From assembly GCA_937926105.1 (NCBI GenBank), contig CALANS010000210.1, forward strand, positions 186,001 through 250,000: 64,000 nucleotides of DNA. The letters are read 5' to 3'. The stretch is from an uncultured Actinomycetes bacterium (lineage in GTDB: Bacteria; Actinomycetota; Actinomycetes; Mycobacteriales; Nakamurellaceae). Positions 1 through 8,886 of this stretch are shown here, piece after piece. The notes beneath the pieces are model-generated. The model was not told where the DNA came from, did no database searches, and saw only the letters and a program-made list of their open reading frames with translations. The stretch's first letter is position 1. Every line of letters starts with the position of its first letter. Position numbers and translations under genes: made by a program.

Positions 1-1285
1 CCGCCCTGGCGGTCATGTACGCCCCGCCGTAGGCGACCCAGAGCCAGACCAGACCCGCCGTCCCATGGCCGGCGAAGGCTGCGACCGCCCAGGCTGCGGG
101 CAGGTACACGGCCAGGTTTATCAAACCGGCCCACGCCAGATAACCGGCGTCACCGGCGCCGATCAGCACCCCGTCCAGCACGAAGACCCATCCCGACAAC
201 GGCTGCGCTGCAGCCAGTACCAGCAGCACCACGCCGACCGTGGCGCGCACCGTGGGGTCGGCAGAGAAGGCGCCGCCGGCCACCGCGTGGATCACCAACA
301 CCAGGACGCCGATCCCGGCGCCGGCCGCGACACCCCAGCCCAGCATCCGGCGGGTCAGCGCACGTGCCGCGGCGCGGTCCCCCTCGCCCAACGCCTTGCC
401 GGTCAACGCCTGCGCTGCGATGGCCACCGCGTCCAGCCCGAGTGCCAGGAAGTTCCAGATCGACATCACGACCTGGTGCGCGGCGAGCGAGGTGGTGCCC
501 TGCCCGGCGACCACCACGGTGGTGACGATGATCGCCACTCGCAGCGTCGCCGTGCGAATCAGCAGCGGAACCCCGCTGCGCCCCGCGCCGCTGATACCGC
601 GTAGGAGCGGCCGCATCCGCGCCCCGTACCGGCGGGCGCCGCGCCAGACCACGATGGCCAGCGCGACCGCCATCCCGGACTGGGACAGCGCAGTACCGAT
701 GGCGGAACCCGCCACTCCGAGCCCGAATCCATACACCAGCAACAGGTTCAGCCCGACATTCACCACGGCGCCCGCGGTCGCCACCACCAACGGTGTGCGG
801 GTGTCCTGCAGGCCGCGCAACACCCCGGTGGCCGCCAGCACCAGCAGCATTCCGGGCAGTCCGGGCAGCGACCAGGTCAGATAGCTCACGCCGTACCCGG
901 CCTCGGCCGGCGACGCTCCGAGCGCCCGGATCAGCCACGGCGCCACCGGCAGGCACGCCGCGCCGACCAGCATCCCGAGCCCGACCGCCAGGTACAACCC
1001 GTCGACACCGTGCGACAGGGCGGCGGCTCGGTCCCCCGCCCCCAGCGACCGGGCAACCTGCGCCGTGGTGCCGTAGGCCAGAAATACCGCCAGTCCGACG
1101 ATGGTGGTCAGTACCACGCTGGCCACGGCTACCCCGGCCAGCTGAGCCGTTCCCAGGTGTCCGACGATCGCCGCATCGGCCAGCAGAAAGGCGGGTTCGG
1201 CCAGCAGGGCCCCCAGCGCCGGCACGGCCAGCGTGGCGATCTGCCGGTTCAGGCTGGGACCGGCGCTAGCGGGGGACGTTCTCAT
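1..1285 (-). CDS. MATE family efflux transporter (partial, C-terminus off the left edge)
   Basis: Predicted inner-membrane MATE (DinF/NorM-like) exporter that expels drugs or metabolites by cation antiport. The gene reads leftward and leaves the window without a stop, so 428 codons of a family usually about 430-460 long are visible. Translation from the ATG at 1285 begins MRTSPASAGPSLNRQIATL. It then gives about twelve hydrophobic segments, with LAVPALGALLAEP in the first, GHLGTAQLAG in the following loop, and RGLQDTRTPL mid-protein, the loop typical of the DinF branch. The next gene upstream on the same strand is the oxidoreductase at 1357, 71 bp away; nothing suggests they work together. 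Substrate unknown. Confidence 0.85.
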   Translation of the reverse strand, partial: MRTSPASAGPSLNRQIATLAVPALGALLAEPAFLLADAAIVGHLGTAQLAGVAVASVVLTTIVGLAVFLAYGTTAQVARSLGAGDRAAALSHGVDGLYLAVGLGMLVGAACLPVAPWLIRALGASPAEAGYGVSYLTWSLPGLPGMLLVLAATGVLRGLQDTRTPLVVATAGAVVNVGLNLLLVYGFGLGVAGSAIGTALSQSGMAVALAIVVWRGARRYGARMRPLLRGISGAGRSGVPLLIRTATLRVAIIVTTVVVAGQGTTSLAAHQVVMSIWNFLALGLDAVAIAAQALTGKALGEGDRAAARALTRRMLGWGVAAGAGIGVLVLVIHAVAGGAFSADPTVRATVGVVLLVLAAAQPLSGWVFVLDGVLIGAGDAGYLAWAGLINLAVYLPAAWAVAAFAGHGTAGLVWLWVAYGGAYMTARA

Positions 1286-1356
1286 TCTGCAAAGCCTGCC
1301 AGAGCCGACTTCGTCACCTGGCGCGAGCCAGGCACCAGGAGGGCCCAGAGGAGTGC

Positions 1357-2535
1357 CTAGAGGAATTCTGTCGCGCTGGCCGGGACCCGTGCACCGGGCT
1401 GATTCATCGGCATGCGCGACTGCTCATCGCGGGCGGCGAGCCTGGGTCGGTACTCCGCCGGGAATAGATCGAGGTAGCCCTGCACGCCAAGTTCCCGGGC
1501 GGCGTGCGCGGGCCAGTCGGAGTTGTACATCAACTCGCGCGCCATACCGATCAAATCCACGTCTCCCCGTCGTAGCAGGCCCTCCGCCTGCCCCGCCGTG
1601 GTGATCCGGCCCGACGCCATGGTCATCATCCCGGTCGCCGCCTTGATGCGGCGAGCATATGGCACGTGATAGGCCGGCGTACGCGGCACCGGGGGCATGG
1701 TGGACCCGGCGGACAACCCGCCGGACGAGCAATCAATCAGGTCCACTCCGCACGCTCGCAGATCCTTGGCTAACGAGATGGACTCGTCCAGCGACCAGAG
1801 CCCGCCCTTGCCGTCCACCACGGAGACGCGGAAGAACAGGGGCTTTTCGGCCGGCCACACATCACGTACCGCCTCTGTGACCTCAAGTGCGAAGCGTGCG
1901 CGATTCGTCACGCTACCGCCGTACCTATCGGACCGCCGATTCACCACGGGAGACAGAAACTGCTGAATCAAATAGCCATGGGCACCGTGAATCTCAAGGA
2001 TGTCGAATCCCGCCCTCCTCGCACGGACTGCCGCGTTGGCAAAGGCCCTCACGACATCGTGGATGTCGTTAACCGTCATCTCGCGCGGCATGGGGGCGCC
2101 GGGGCGCAGACGCACGGCGCTGGACGAGATCGTCTGCCACGCCTCGAAGCCAACGGCCGCATCCGCCTCCACCAGCGGCTTCCGGCCGTCCAGGGGCCCG
2201 CGCTCGGAGCCCCGGCCGCCCGAGTGGCCCAGTTGCATCGCCGGGACCGACCCCAGGCTTCGCACCAGCTCCGTGATTCGGCGGTAGGCGGCGATCTGCG
2301 AGTCGTCATGCAGTGACGCGCACAAGTGAGTCTTTCGACCACGCTCCTCGACGGCGGTCTCTTCGTAGAAGACTATTCCTGCGCCACCGACCGCATATCG
2401 ACCCATGTGCACGAAATGCCAGTCGGTCGGCGATCCCCCGGCGGACTGATACTGACACATGGGTGAGACGACGATCGGATTTCGCGCTGTCACGTCACCG
2501 AGGGTGATGGGACTAAACAATTTCGCGGTTGCCAC
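1357..2535 (-). CDS. NADH:flavin oxidoreductase, Old Yellow Enzyme family (YqjM-like)
   Basis: FMN-dependent ene-reductase, cytosolic, expected to reduce activated C=C bonds with NAD(P)H. The 392-residue length fits a one-domain TIM-barrel OYE. The thermophilic-like/YqjM features are present: SPMCQYQSAGG near residues 24-34 with the redox-tuning Cys27, and EIHGAHGYL with the two substrate-binding His, followed by LSPVVNRRSDRYGG. The start is a GTG at 2535 preceded by AGGAGG at 8 nt. That Shine-Dalgarno lies inside a 12-bp palindrome. The gene is divergent from the ABC importer and lyase genes, which suggests a shared catabolic unit, but its true substrate is unknown. No C-terminal Fe-S domain is present, so it is not a full dienoyl-CoA reductase. 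Confidence 0.88.
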   Translation of the reverse strand: MATAKLFSPITLGDVTARNPIVVSPMCQYQSAGGSPTDWHFVHMGRYAVGGAGIVFYEETAVEERGRKTHLCASLHDDSQIAAYRRITELVRSLGSVPAMQLGHSGGRGSERGPLDGRKPLVEADAAVGFEAWQTISSSAVRLRPGAPMPREMTVNDIHDVVRAFANAAVRARRAGFDILEIHGAHGYLIQQFLSPVVNRRSDRYGGSVTNRARFALEVTEAVRDVWPAEKPLFFRVSVVDGKGGLWSLDESISLAKDLRACGVDLIDCSSGGLSAGSTMPPVPRTPAYHVPYARRIKAATGMMTMASGRITTAGQAEGLLRRGDVDLIGMARELMYNSDWPAHAARELGVQGYLDLFPAEYRPRLAARDEQSRMPMNQPGARVPASATEFL

Positions 2536-2536
2536 T

Positions 2537-2548
2537 GGAGGATCCTCC
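2537..2548 (-). promoter_or_regulatory. 12-bp palindrome covering the oxidoreductase ribosome-binding site
   Basis: GGAGGATCCTCC is perfectly self-complementary and contains the AGGAGG that serves the GTG at 2535. In the mRNA it could form a 4-bp stem with a 4-nt loop, or pair between transcripts, and so mask the ribosome site. It may equally be chance. Confidence 0.4.
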
Positions 2549-2702
2549 TACCACGCGCCTAGTGCCGTCTGCTCGCACATCCGGGGGCGCACCGATCTCG
2601 CGCGCGTACCTTGACCTATCGAGTATCCGCTGGGCGCGCCCGACGCAGAGTCGGTGTCGATCAGAGCCTGCCACATCCAGCGATGACTCCTGTTGCCAGT
2701 GC

Positions 2703-2718
2703 CGGATGTGGGCATCCG
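2703..2718. promoter_or_regulatory. Inverted repeat CGGATG-N4-CATCCG, candidate operator
   Basis: Perfect 6-bp arms with a 4-bp spacer, near the middle of the divergent gap. A plausible binding site for the IclR regulator encoded at 10110 or another local regulator; no experimental or comparative support is visible. Confidence 0.3.
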
Positions 2719-2993
2719 ACCCGGCACGGCGGCGATGCCGCATCCCTCAGGTGCCGGCATCGACCGGTGTGCGGACGGCGCCGCCGGCCGGCACAGCGGT
2801 ACTGGGCGCCGTTTGCGGTCATCCCAAGAAGTGAGATCACAAGGACACGCCGGCGCGCTACCGGGGAAGATTCGTCTCACATATGGGACAGTTGCCGACG
2901 CCCAGCCCGCCCCATCGCGGCGTCCACCATCATGGCGGGAGCACAGTGGCGTGGCGTCCGTCGCGCTCCCCGGCCCCGTCCGAAAGGCACTTG

Positions 2994-4046
2994 GTGATTC
3001 ACATGAGAGACAAGCGACCTCGACGAATTCGGCGAGGCGGTCGCGGACCGCTCGCGGTCGCGGCGCTCCTCAGCGCGGTTCTAGTGGTAGCAGCCTGTGG
3101 GTCTGGATCCGAGGCCGGCAATACGCCGTCCGGTGGTCAGTCGACGCCGCAGACATCGTCCGAGCAGACCCAGCCGTCCAGTCCAGCCTCCGAGACGCCG
3201 CCCACCGCCTCGTCTGACGCAGGCAGCGGGACCGCCAGCAGCACGACCGGCGGGGCCACACCAGCGGATCTGGTTCCCGCTGCCATCCGCGACAAGGGCA
3301 AGATCGTCGTCGCCTTCGACGCCTCGACACCGCCCGGAGAATTCGTCGACACGGACGGCAAAACCATCATTGGCCAGCAGCCGGACATCGTCGCCGCAGT
3401 CATGAAGGTGTTGGACCTGGATTACGAGGCGGTCAACGCCCCGTTCGATAACATCCTTCCCGGCCTCGTCGACGGCAAATACGACATTGGCCAGGCCGGC
3501 ATGTTCGCCACGACCGAGCGTGAAAAGCAGGTCGACATGGTCTCGTACGCGTGGGACGGGACAGCCTTCTATGTGCCAGCGGACAGCAATGCGGTCTTCA
3601 ACAGCCCGGAGGACCTGTGTGGCGTCGACCTGGCGGTGCAGATCGGCTCCGCGCAGGACAACGACGCGAAGGAGCAGTCCGCCAAGTGCGTCGCGGAGGG
3701 TAAGAAGCCGGTGAACGTTCTGACCTTCAATAGCGGCAGTGACGAGCAACTAGCAGTGCAGAGCAAGCGTGCCCAGGTTGGATGGGACACCGCGTCGACC
3801 GTGACGTACCTTGCCAAGACCACAAACAGCGCCGTGAAGATTTCTGGCGACATCATGCGTGCCCCGTCGCCGAAGTGCACCGCATTTCCGAAGGGTAACG
3901 GGATGGCCGCGGCGTTCGCAGCGGGCATCGATCAAATCATCGCCGATGGCACATACGACAAGATCCAGGAAAAGTGGGCCATGGAGAACACCAAGATCGA
4001 TAGCGCGACCGTGAATCCAGTCGAATCCGGCTTGATCCCGGGATAA
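2994..4046 (+). CDS. Polar amino-acid ABC transporter substrate-binding lipoprotein
   Basis: Extracellular, membrane-anchored binding protein (family 3, HisJ/GlnH-like) delivering a polar amino-acid-like ligand to the permease at 4053. GTG at 2994 has GAAAGG 6 nt upstream; the in-frame ATG at 3003 is the alternative. The signal peptide starts with basic residues (RDKRPRRIRRGG), then a hydrophobic core ending in the lipobox LVVAAC. A Ser/Thr/Pro-rich linker of about 55 residues follows before the binding domain, which starts at IRDKGKIVVAFDASTPPGEF and runs through GQAGMFATTEREKQVDMVSY. About 351 residues, normal once the linker is allowed for. First gene of an importer operon. Confidence 0.88.
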   Translation: MIHMRDKRPRRIRRGGRGPLAVAALLSAVLVVAACGSGSEAGNTPSGGQSTPQTSSEQTQPSSPASETPPTASSDAGSGTASSTTGGATPADLVPAAIRDKGKIVVAFDASTPPGEFVDTDGKTIIGQQPDIVAAVMKVLDLDYEAVNAPFDNILPGLVDGKYDIGQAGMFATTEREKQVDMVSYAWDGTAFYVPADSNAVFNSPEDLCGVDLAVQIGSAQDNDAKEQSAKCVAEGKKPVNVLTFNSGSDEQLAVQSKRAQVGWDTASTVTYLAKTTNSAVKISGDIMRAPSPKCTAFPKGNGMAAAFAAGIDQIIADGTYDKIQEKWAMENTKIDSATVNPVESGLIPG

Positions 4047-4052
4047 GTGGTA

Positions 4053-5054
4053 ATGCCCGTTAGTCGAACCGACCCAGGGACCGGGCCGTTTCTCAACGAA
4101 CTCAAGGTCACGCGCCTGAGACGGCCCGGTCGCTGGGTGGCAATGGCAGTCATCGCCGTCCTGGTGGCGATGTTCATCCATGCGGCGGTCTTCGCTCGCA
4201 TCAAGCGCGGAACCAGCCTGGAGACCCGCTTCGGTTGGGAGGTCGTCGGGCAGTACCTTTTCACCAGACAGCTCTTCGACGCGCTCGCGGCAACGATCGA
4301 ATTGACCGCGATCGCGATGGCAATTGGTATTGTCGGTGGAATCGTGCTGGCCGTCATGCGGCTATCGGACAACTGGATACTGTCGCGATGCAGTTGGCTG
4401 TACATATGGTTCTTCCGGGGCACGCCCGTTTTGGTGCAGTTGCTTTTCTGGTACAACCTAAGCTACCTCTTCCCGACGCTTTCCATCGGTATCCCCTTTG
4501 GGCCAGAATTTGCAATTTTCGACGCCAACAACCTGGTCACACCATTTTCGGCCGCGCTGATCGGCCTGGGTTTGAACGAGGCGGCCTATATGGCCGAGAT
4601 CGTCCGGGCCGGAATCATCTCCGTTGACTACGGACAGACAGAGGCATCGCTCTCCCTCGGCATGTCCCGCGGGCAGATGCTGCGGCGTGTGCTCCTGCCC
4701 CAGGCCATGCGGGTGATCATTCCGCCGACGGGCAACCAGGTCATCAGCATGTTGAAGACGACGTCCCTGGCGAGCGTCATCACGGTGACGGAACTACTCA
4801 GATCGGTTCAGCTGATCTATGCCCGTACATTCCAGCCCATTCCGATGCTCATCGTGGCCAGTCTGTGGTACCTCGCCGTGACGTCCATCCTGACCATCGG
4901 GCAGGTCTATGTGGAGCGCCACTTCAATCGTGGCAGATCTGGACGACAGCCGTCGGGCAGGGGCGGAACCCTCCGCAGGATGCTCACCTTCGATCGAAGC
5001 GATGGCCTACCGCCGCGGCCGCTGCTGTCGGACCTGAGGGGTGAGAATGACTGA
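4053..5054 (+). CDS. Polar amino-acid ABC transporter permease (HisM/GlnP type)
   Basis: Inner-membrane channel subunit of the importer. It is about 333 residues, longer than the usual 220-280, because it carries an N-terminal arm with an extra hydrophobic segment ([19 protein letters not shown]) and a basic C-terminal tail. The permease core is typical: [20 protein letters not shown], then the ATPase-coupling EAA loop with [16 protein letters not shown] and [22 protein letters not shown] at 4053 fits the weak GGGA at 4040; a GTG at 4047, abutting the binding-protein stop, is also in frame. The 3' end overlaps the ATPase gene by 8 nt, implying coupling. Confidence 0.88.
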   Translation: MPVSRTDPGTGPFLNELKVTRLRRPGRWVAMAVIAVLVAMFIHAAVFARIKRGTSLETRFGWEVVGQYLFTRQLFDALAATIELTAIAMAIGIVGGIVLAVMRLSDNWILSRCSWLYIWFFRGTPVLVQLLFWYNLSYLFPTLSIGIPFGPEFAIFDANNLVTPFSAALIGLGLNEAAYMAEIVRAGIISVDYGQTEASLSLGMSRGQMLRRVLLPQAMRVIIPPTGNQVISMLKTTSLASVITVTELLRSVQLIYARTFQPIPMLIVASLWYLAVTSILTIGQVYVERHFNRGRSGRQPSGRGGTLRRMLTFDRSDGLPPRPLLSDLRGEND

Positions 5055-5820
5055 GCCTCAACCCCCGATGGTGCACGCAGCCGGTGTGTGCAAGAGGTTC
5101 GGGATGAATCGGGTCCTGCGGGGAATAGACCTCGATGTGGCACGAGGAGACGTGGTGATCTTGATCGGCCCGTCCGGGTCGGGGAAGTCGACGTTTCTGA
5201 GGTGCATCAACTTTCTCGAGCGGATAGACGCCGGAACCCTGCTCGTCAACGGACGCAATATTGGGTATCGGGATGAAGGCGGCCATCTCTACGAGCGCCG
5301 GATGCGAGATGTGCAAAAGGATCGCATGAAGGTCGGCATGGTGTTCCAGCATTTTAACCTGTTTCCTCACATGACGGCATTGCAGAACATCGTCGAAGCG
5401 CCTATTCGCGTGCAGAAGATTCCTCGTAAGGAAGCGATGTCCGCCGCGCGCGCGCTGCTGGACCGGGTCGGTCTTGCGGACAAGGAACGTAGCTACCCCA
5501 GCGAACTGTCCGGTGGCCAACAACAACGTGTTGCCATTGCTCGAGCGTTGGCGATGAAACCCGACCTCATGCTCTTCGACGAACCGACGTCGGCGTTGGA
5601 TCCGGAGCTGGTACGCGAGGTATTGGACGTGATGAAGCAGCTTGCCGCCGACGGGATGACCATGGTGGTGGTGACGCACGAGATCGGTTTCGCTCGTGAT
5701 GTCGCAGACCGGGTTGCCTTCATGGCGGACGGTCAGGTGGTCGAGTACGGGTCCGCGGACGACGTACTGGGCGCACCCCGCGAGGCGCGCACCCGGGAGT
5801 TTCTGGCGCACGTCCACTGA
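5047..5820 (+). CDS. Amino-acid ABC transporter ATP-binding protein (GlnQ type)
   Basis: Cytoplasmic ATPase that powers the importer encoded just upstream. It is 257 residues, a standard single nucleotide-binding domain. Walker A is GPSGSGKST, the Q-loop is in [12 protein letters not shown], the signature is LSGGQQQR, Walker B is [14 protein letters not shown], and the H-loop is [17 protein letters not shown] at 5047 sits 6 nt after GAGGGG and lies inside the permease gene. The three importer genes and probably the lyase at 5899 form one transcript, with a hairpin in the 78-bp gap between them. Confidence 0.92.
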   Translation: MTEPQPPMVHAAGVCKRFGMNRVLRGIDLDVARGDVVILIGPSGSGKSTFLRCINFLERIDAGTLLVNGRNIGYRDEGGHLYERRMRDVQKDRMKVGMVFQHFNLFPHMTALQNIVEAPIRVQKIPRKEAMSAARALLDRVGLADKERSYPSELSGGQQQRVAIARALAMKPDLMLFDEPTSALDPELVREVLDVMKQLAADGMTMVVVTHEIGFARDVADRVAFMADGQVVEYGSADDVLGAPREARTREFLAHVH

Positions 5821-5860
5821 CGGCGCGCTGAGCAGCGATACGAATCACACTCTCTGCCAC

Positions 5861-5879
5861 GCTCGCCATTCTGGCGAGC
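5861..5879 (+). promoter_or_regulatory. Hairpin GCTCGCCA-TTC-TGGCGAGC before the lyase gene
   Basis: Perfect 8-bp stem with a 3-nt loop between the ATPase stop and the ribosome site of the lyase gene. No T-run follows, and the next gene continues the apparent operon. It could be an mRNA-processing or stabilising hairpin, a partial terminator setting the importer/enzyme ratio, or an operator. Confidence 0.45.
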
Positions 5880-5898
5880 ACGAAAGGATTACCTCATC

Positions 5899-7425
5899 GT
5901 GTACCAGCAAGAAGGTCAGTCTTACCGCGGGTTTCGGTTGCCGGGGCTGCGGCTGACGGAGGAGCTCCTACCACAGCTCGCCGAGCACCGCACCGAGAAG
6001 ATGGGCCCCACCCTCCCCTCGGTTCACGAGTTCGACAAGGCCCATCTCGTGATGCTCACCGAGGAGGGACTGATACCGCGGTCTGCCGGCGTCGCGATGC
6101 TACGAGCGCTGCGGGAGATGGAGTCGGAGGGCTACCAGAAGGTGCGCTTCGAGGTGCAGGGCGGAGCGCACTCCGGTGAGCAATATCTGATCCGCACCCT
6201 GGGTGAGAACGTTGGAGGCTGGATCCACGTCGGGCGAAGCTCGGGGGATCTGAGCGAGGTGGGCCGTCGGTACACGATCCGTACCTACCTCTTGGAGTTC
6301 CTCCGGCGACTGAACACGCTGCGCAGAACGGTGGTGGAGCTCATCCCGCGATACACCGACGTGGTCCTACCGGGCGCCTCGCATGGCCAGGCTGCCCAGC
6401 CCACGACGTTTTCGCACTGGCTCGCCATGTGGGGCTGGGTCTTCAGGCGAGACTTCGAGCGGGCCCTCGGACTCTATGGCCGGGTCAACCTGTCACCGAC
6501 GGGGGCCGGGATTCTGTCCGGTTCGGACTTCGCGATAAACCGCGTGAGAACGGCCGAGTTGCTGGGATTCTCCAGGCCGGTTCCCAACACCATGGACGCC
6601 ATCTTGAGCCACGACGCAGTACTGCTGGAGACGGCCTCGATGCTGATGATCCACAGCACGAGCTCTGGTCGGTTGGCGGAGGACATCGAACTGTGGTTTG
6701 GGTCGGGCTTCGGGTTCATCGACATTCCGGATCGATTCTGCGATACCAGCAGCATCATGCCTCAGAAGAAGAACCCGGTCTTTTCCGAGGAGGTGAAGGC
6801 TGCCAGCGCGCGGGCGATCGGCACGGTGATGACGGTGCGCGTGGTGGAGAGCGGACCCACCGGGCTGACGATGAACGAACACGGTGTCGCTCAGGAGGCA
6901 CTGTGGAAGACGTTCGAGGAGTGCTGCGATCGGCTGGACGATGCCAATGCGCTGCTGCCGGAGATCCGGGTGAACCCAGCTCGGATGTACCAAGCCGCGT
7001 CCGAGGACTGGACTCAGGCGACGGACTTGGCGGGTGGAATAGTCCGCAGCAGGGGCATTCCCTGGCGGACGGCGCACCAGATTGTCGCCATCGCCGTGCG
7101 CCTGGCACATGAGCGGAGCATTGCACCGGCGAATGCCATGCCTGCGTTGCTGGCCGAGGCCGCCGAGTTGTACTCGGGCGAGCAGCTGGAGATCACCAGC
7201 GAGGAGTTGGCGGACTGGCTCTCCGCCGACAAGGCTGTGCACCGTCGCACGCTACAAGGGGGGCCTGCTCCGGAGCGTGTGCTGGAGGAGGCGGCCGCCC
7301 TGGAGCGTGATCTGGCAAGCGATGACGCGGCGTTGACGGAGCTCGAACTGGCGGACCAGCGGGCGCACACCAGCCTCGAAGCGGCCATCGACGATCTGCT
7401 CGTCGCCGGCGAGGAAGGGCGGTAG
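5899..7425 (+). CDS. Argininosuccinate-lyase-like C-N lyase (fumarase/aspartase superfamily)
   Basis: Cytosolic homotetrameric lyase family that eliminates fumarate from N-substituted aspartates. The 508 residues exceed biosynthetic ArgH (about 460-480). The superfamily signature SSIMPQKKNP is intact, as is the SHGQAAQPTT segment carrying the conserved His. The ArgH motif GRSRND, which grips the succinyl part, reads GRSSGD here, so arginine biosynthesis is unlikely. GTG at 5899 has AAAGGA 10 nt upstream. Neighbours are a polar amino-acid importer and an MmgE/PrpD gene 6 bp downstream. Related enzymes known to act on iminodisuccinate or EDDS suggest an aminopolycarboxylate or other N-substituted aspartate as substrate; that is inference. 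Confidence 0.8.
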   Translation: MYQQEGQSYRGFRLPGLRLTEELLPQLAEHRTEKMGPTLPSVHEFDKAHLVMLTEEGLIPRSAGVAMLRALREMESEGYQKVRFEVQGGAHSGEQYLIRTLGENVGGWIHVGRSSGDLSEVGRRYTIRTYLLEFLRRLNTLRRTVVELIPRYTDVVLPGASHGQAAQPTTFSHWLAMWGWVFRRDFERALGLYGRVNLSPTGAGILSGSDFAINRVRTAELLGFSRPVPNTMDAILSHDAVLLETASMLMIHSTSSGRLAEDIELWFGSGFGFIDIPDRFCDTSSIMPQKKNPVFSEEVKAASARAIGTVMTVRVVESGPTGLTMNEHGVAQEALWKTFEECCDRLDDANALLPEIRVNPARMYQAASEDWTQATDLAGGIVRSRGIPWRTAHQIVAIAVRLAHERSIAPANAMPALLAEAAELYSGEQLEITSEELADWLSADKAVHRRTLQGGPAPERVLEEAAALERDLASDDAALTELELADQRAHTSLEAAIDDLLVAGEEGR

Positions 7426-7431
7426 CGCTCG

Positions 7432-8853
7432 ATGGACCGGTCGGTGACGGGCGGTGCGAGCGCACCGGGCCTGCCGGCAGTTTCGCTGACCACACGCCTG
7501 GCGCAGTACTGGGCGGACGTCCGCCTCGATGCGCTCCCCGATGAGGTTCGGGATCTGGCCAAACTGCACATCCTCGACACCCTGGCCGCCTCGGTCTATG
7601 GGGCAGTCGCGCCGGTATCGCTGGCTGCCCAGCGGGTCTACGCACACGAGGACCGGGATGCTGGGGCCGTCTCCAGCGGCGCCACGGTATGGGGAACCAC
7701 CCGATCTGCCACCGCCGGCGGCGCGGCCCTGTGCAACGGAACGAGCGCGCATGCGTGGGAGCTGGATGACTTCAACGGGTGTGGGCACTCGGGTGCGGTG
7801 GTCGTGCCCGCTGCGATGGCGGCGTCCCAGGAACGCGGCGCCTCGGGTTCGACCCTCCTGCTGGCCGTTGTCTGCGGATACGACGTGGCATCCAGAGTGC
7901 TGGACGGCGCCGGGGGCTATCGAGCACACAATGCGTTGGGATGGCACTCGACCGGCACCTGTGGCAGCTACGGCGCGGCGGCCGCGGCGGCGAAGGCATT
8001 CGGATTCACCAGCGCGGCGATGGTCGGTGCGCTGGGAATCGCCGGGACGTTTACCGGTGGCACCTGGGCCTTTCTCGCGGATGGTGCGGATACCAAGCGG
8101 CTGCATCCGGGTAAGGCTGCGGAGACCGGAGTGTGTGCCGCGCAGCTGGCGCAGGCGGGCATGTCGGGACCCAGCTACGCGCTGGATGCTCCGTGGGGTG
8201 GGTTCCTGAACACGTACGGGTCGGCTTCTAACCCGGAAGCGGTGGTGGCCGACCTGGGGCAGGACTTCCACATCGTCCGCTCCGGAATCAAGGCTTACGC
8301 GTGCTGCCGTAATATTCATGGAGCGGTTGATTCGCTGCTCGCGATCAGCGAGCGAACTCAGTTCGATGCCGCCGACGTCGAGCGTATTGACGTCCACGCG
8401 ACGCCACTGGACCGTTACCAGTTGGGTAGTCAGTTCGTCCGCAACACGCTGGATGCCCAGTTCAGCATTCCATACAGCCTGGCGGTGACGCTGGTGTACG
8501 GCGACGCTTCGCTGGCCCAGTTCGAGTCTATCAAGGCTACGGACGATCGAGTCGCGACGTTAATGAAGCGCATCTTCGTCCTTGACGACCAGGAAGAGTC
8601 TGCCGGACAACCACATCAGGTTGATGTGCATCTTCGCGATCAGAGCGTTCACGTGCAGGCCACCCGGTATCCGATCGGAGCGCCCGAGAATCGAGTCCTC
8701 GCGGCGCGGGTGGTTCAGAAGGCTCGTGAACTGCTCAGCGCACGACTGGGAGAGGCCGCCGCAGAACGGGTGATCGAGATGGTTCTGGAGCTGGAGGGTC
8801 TGCCGCACGTGCGGCAGCTGGCTGCCGCACTGGCGCCGGGACAGGCCTCCTGA
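7432..8853 (+). CDS. MmgE/PrpD family protein (dehydratase or epimerase)
   Basis: Cytosolic protein of the 2-methylcitrate dehydratase superfamily, 473 residues, a normal length. The all-helical first domain contains LDTLAASVYGA and NGTSAHAWELDDFN near residues 103-116, matching the NG-x-x-x-H-x-x-D/E-DD pattern of the family. GWHSTGTCGSYGAAAAAAK follows, then ETGVCAAQLAQAGMSGP. ATG at 7432 lies 6 bp after the lyase stop, so both are probably co-translated. Family reactions include 2-methylcitrate and cis-aconitate chemistry and, relevant to this context, iminodisuccinate epimerisation. No prpB or prpC is nearby, so a methylcitrate role is unlikely. Confidence 0.82.
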   Translation: MDRSVTGGASAPGLPAVSLTTRLAQYWADVRLDALPDEVRDLAKLHILDTLAASVYGAVAPVSLAAQRVYAHEDRDAGAVSSGATVWGTTRSATAGGAALCNGTSAHAWELDDFNGCGHSGAVVVPAAMAASQERGASGSTLLLAVVCGYDVASRVLDGAGGYRAHNALGWHSTGTCGSYGAAAAAAKAFGFTSAAMVGALGIAGTFTGGTWAFLADGADTKRLHPGKAAETGVCAAQLAQAGMSGPSYALDAPWGGFLNTYGSASNPEAVVADLGQDFHIVRSGIKAYACCRNIHGAVDSLLAISERTQFDAADVERIDVHATPLDRYQLGSQFVRNTLDAQFSIPYSLAVTLVYGDASLAQFESIKATDDRVATLMKRIFVLDDQEESAGQPHQVDVHLRDQSVHVQATRYPIGAPENRVLAARVVQKARELLSARLGEAAAERVIEMVLELEGLPHVRQLAAALAPGQAS

Positions 8854-8886
8854 CGACGCACGTCGGAGTGGATCGGGTACGAAGCG

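Larger units (their letters stand above)
2536..2993. promoter_or_regulatory. Divergent control region between OYE gene and ABC importer operon
   Basis: This 458-bp gap has no convincing gene; the reading frames in it lack ribosome sites and recognisable motifs. It must hold promoters for both the leftward oxidoreductase and the rightward importer operon. Visible structure includes the palindrome over the oxidoreductase ribosome site (2537-2548) and an inverted repeat at 2703-2718. No clear -35/-10 pair could be assigned. Confidence 0.5.

Noticed and set aside
65..1360. Several plus- and minus-strand frames over the left edge
   Set aside because: They are other frames of the partial MATE gene, whose leftward translation is clearly membrane-protein-like.
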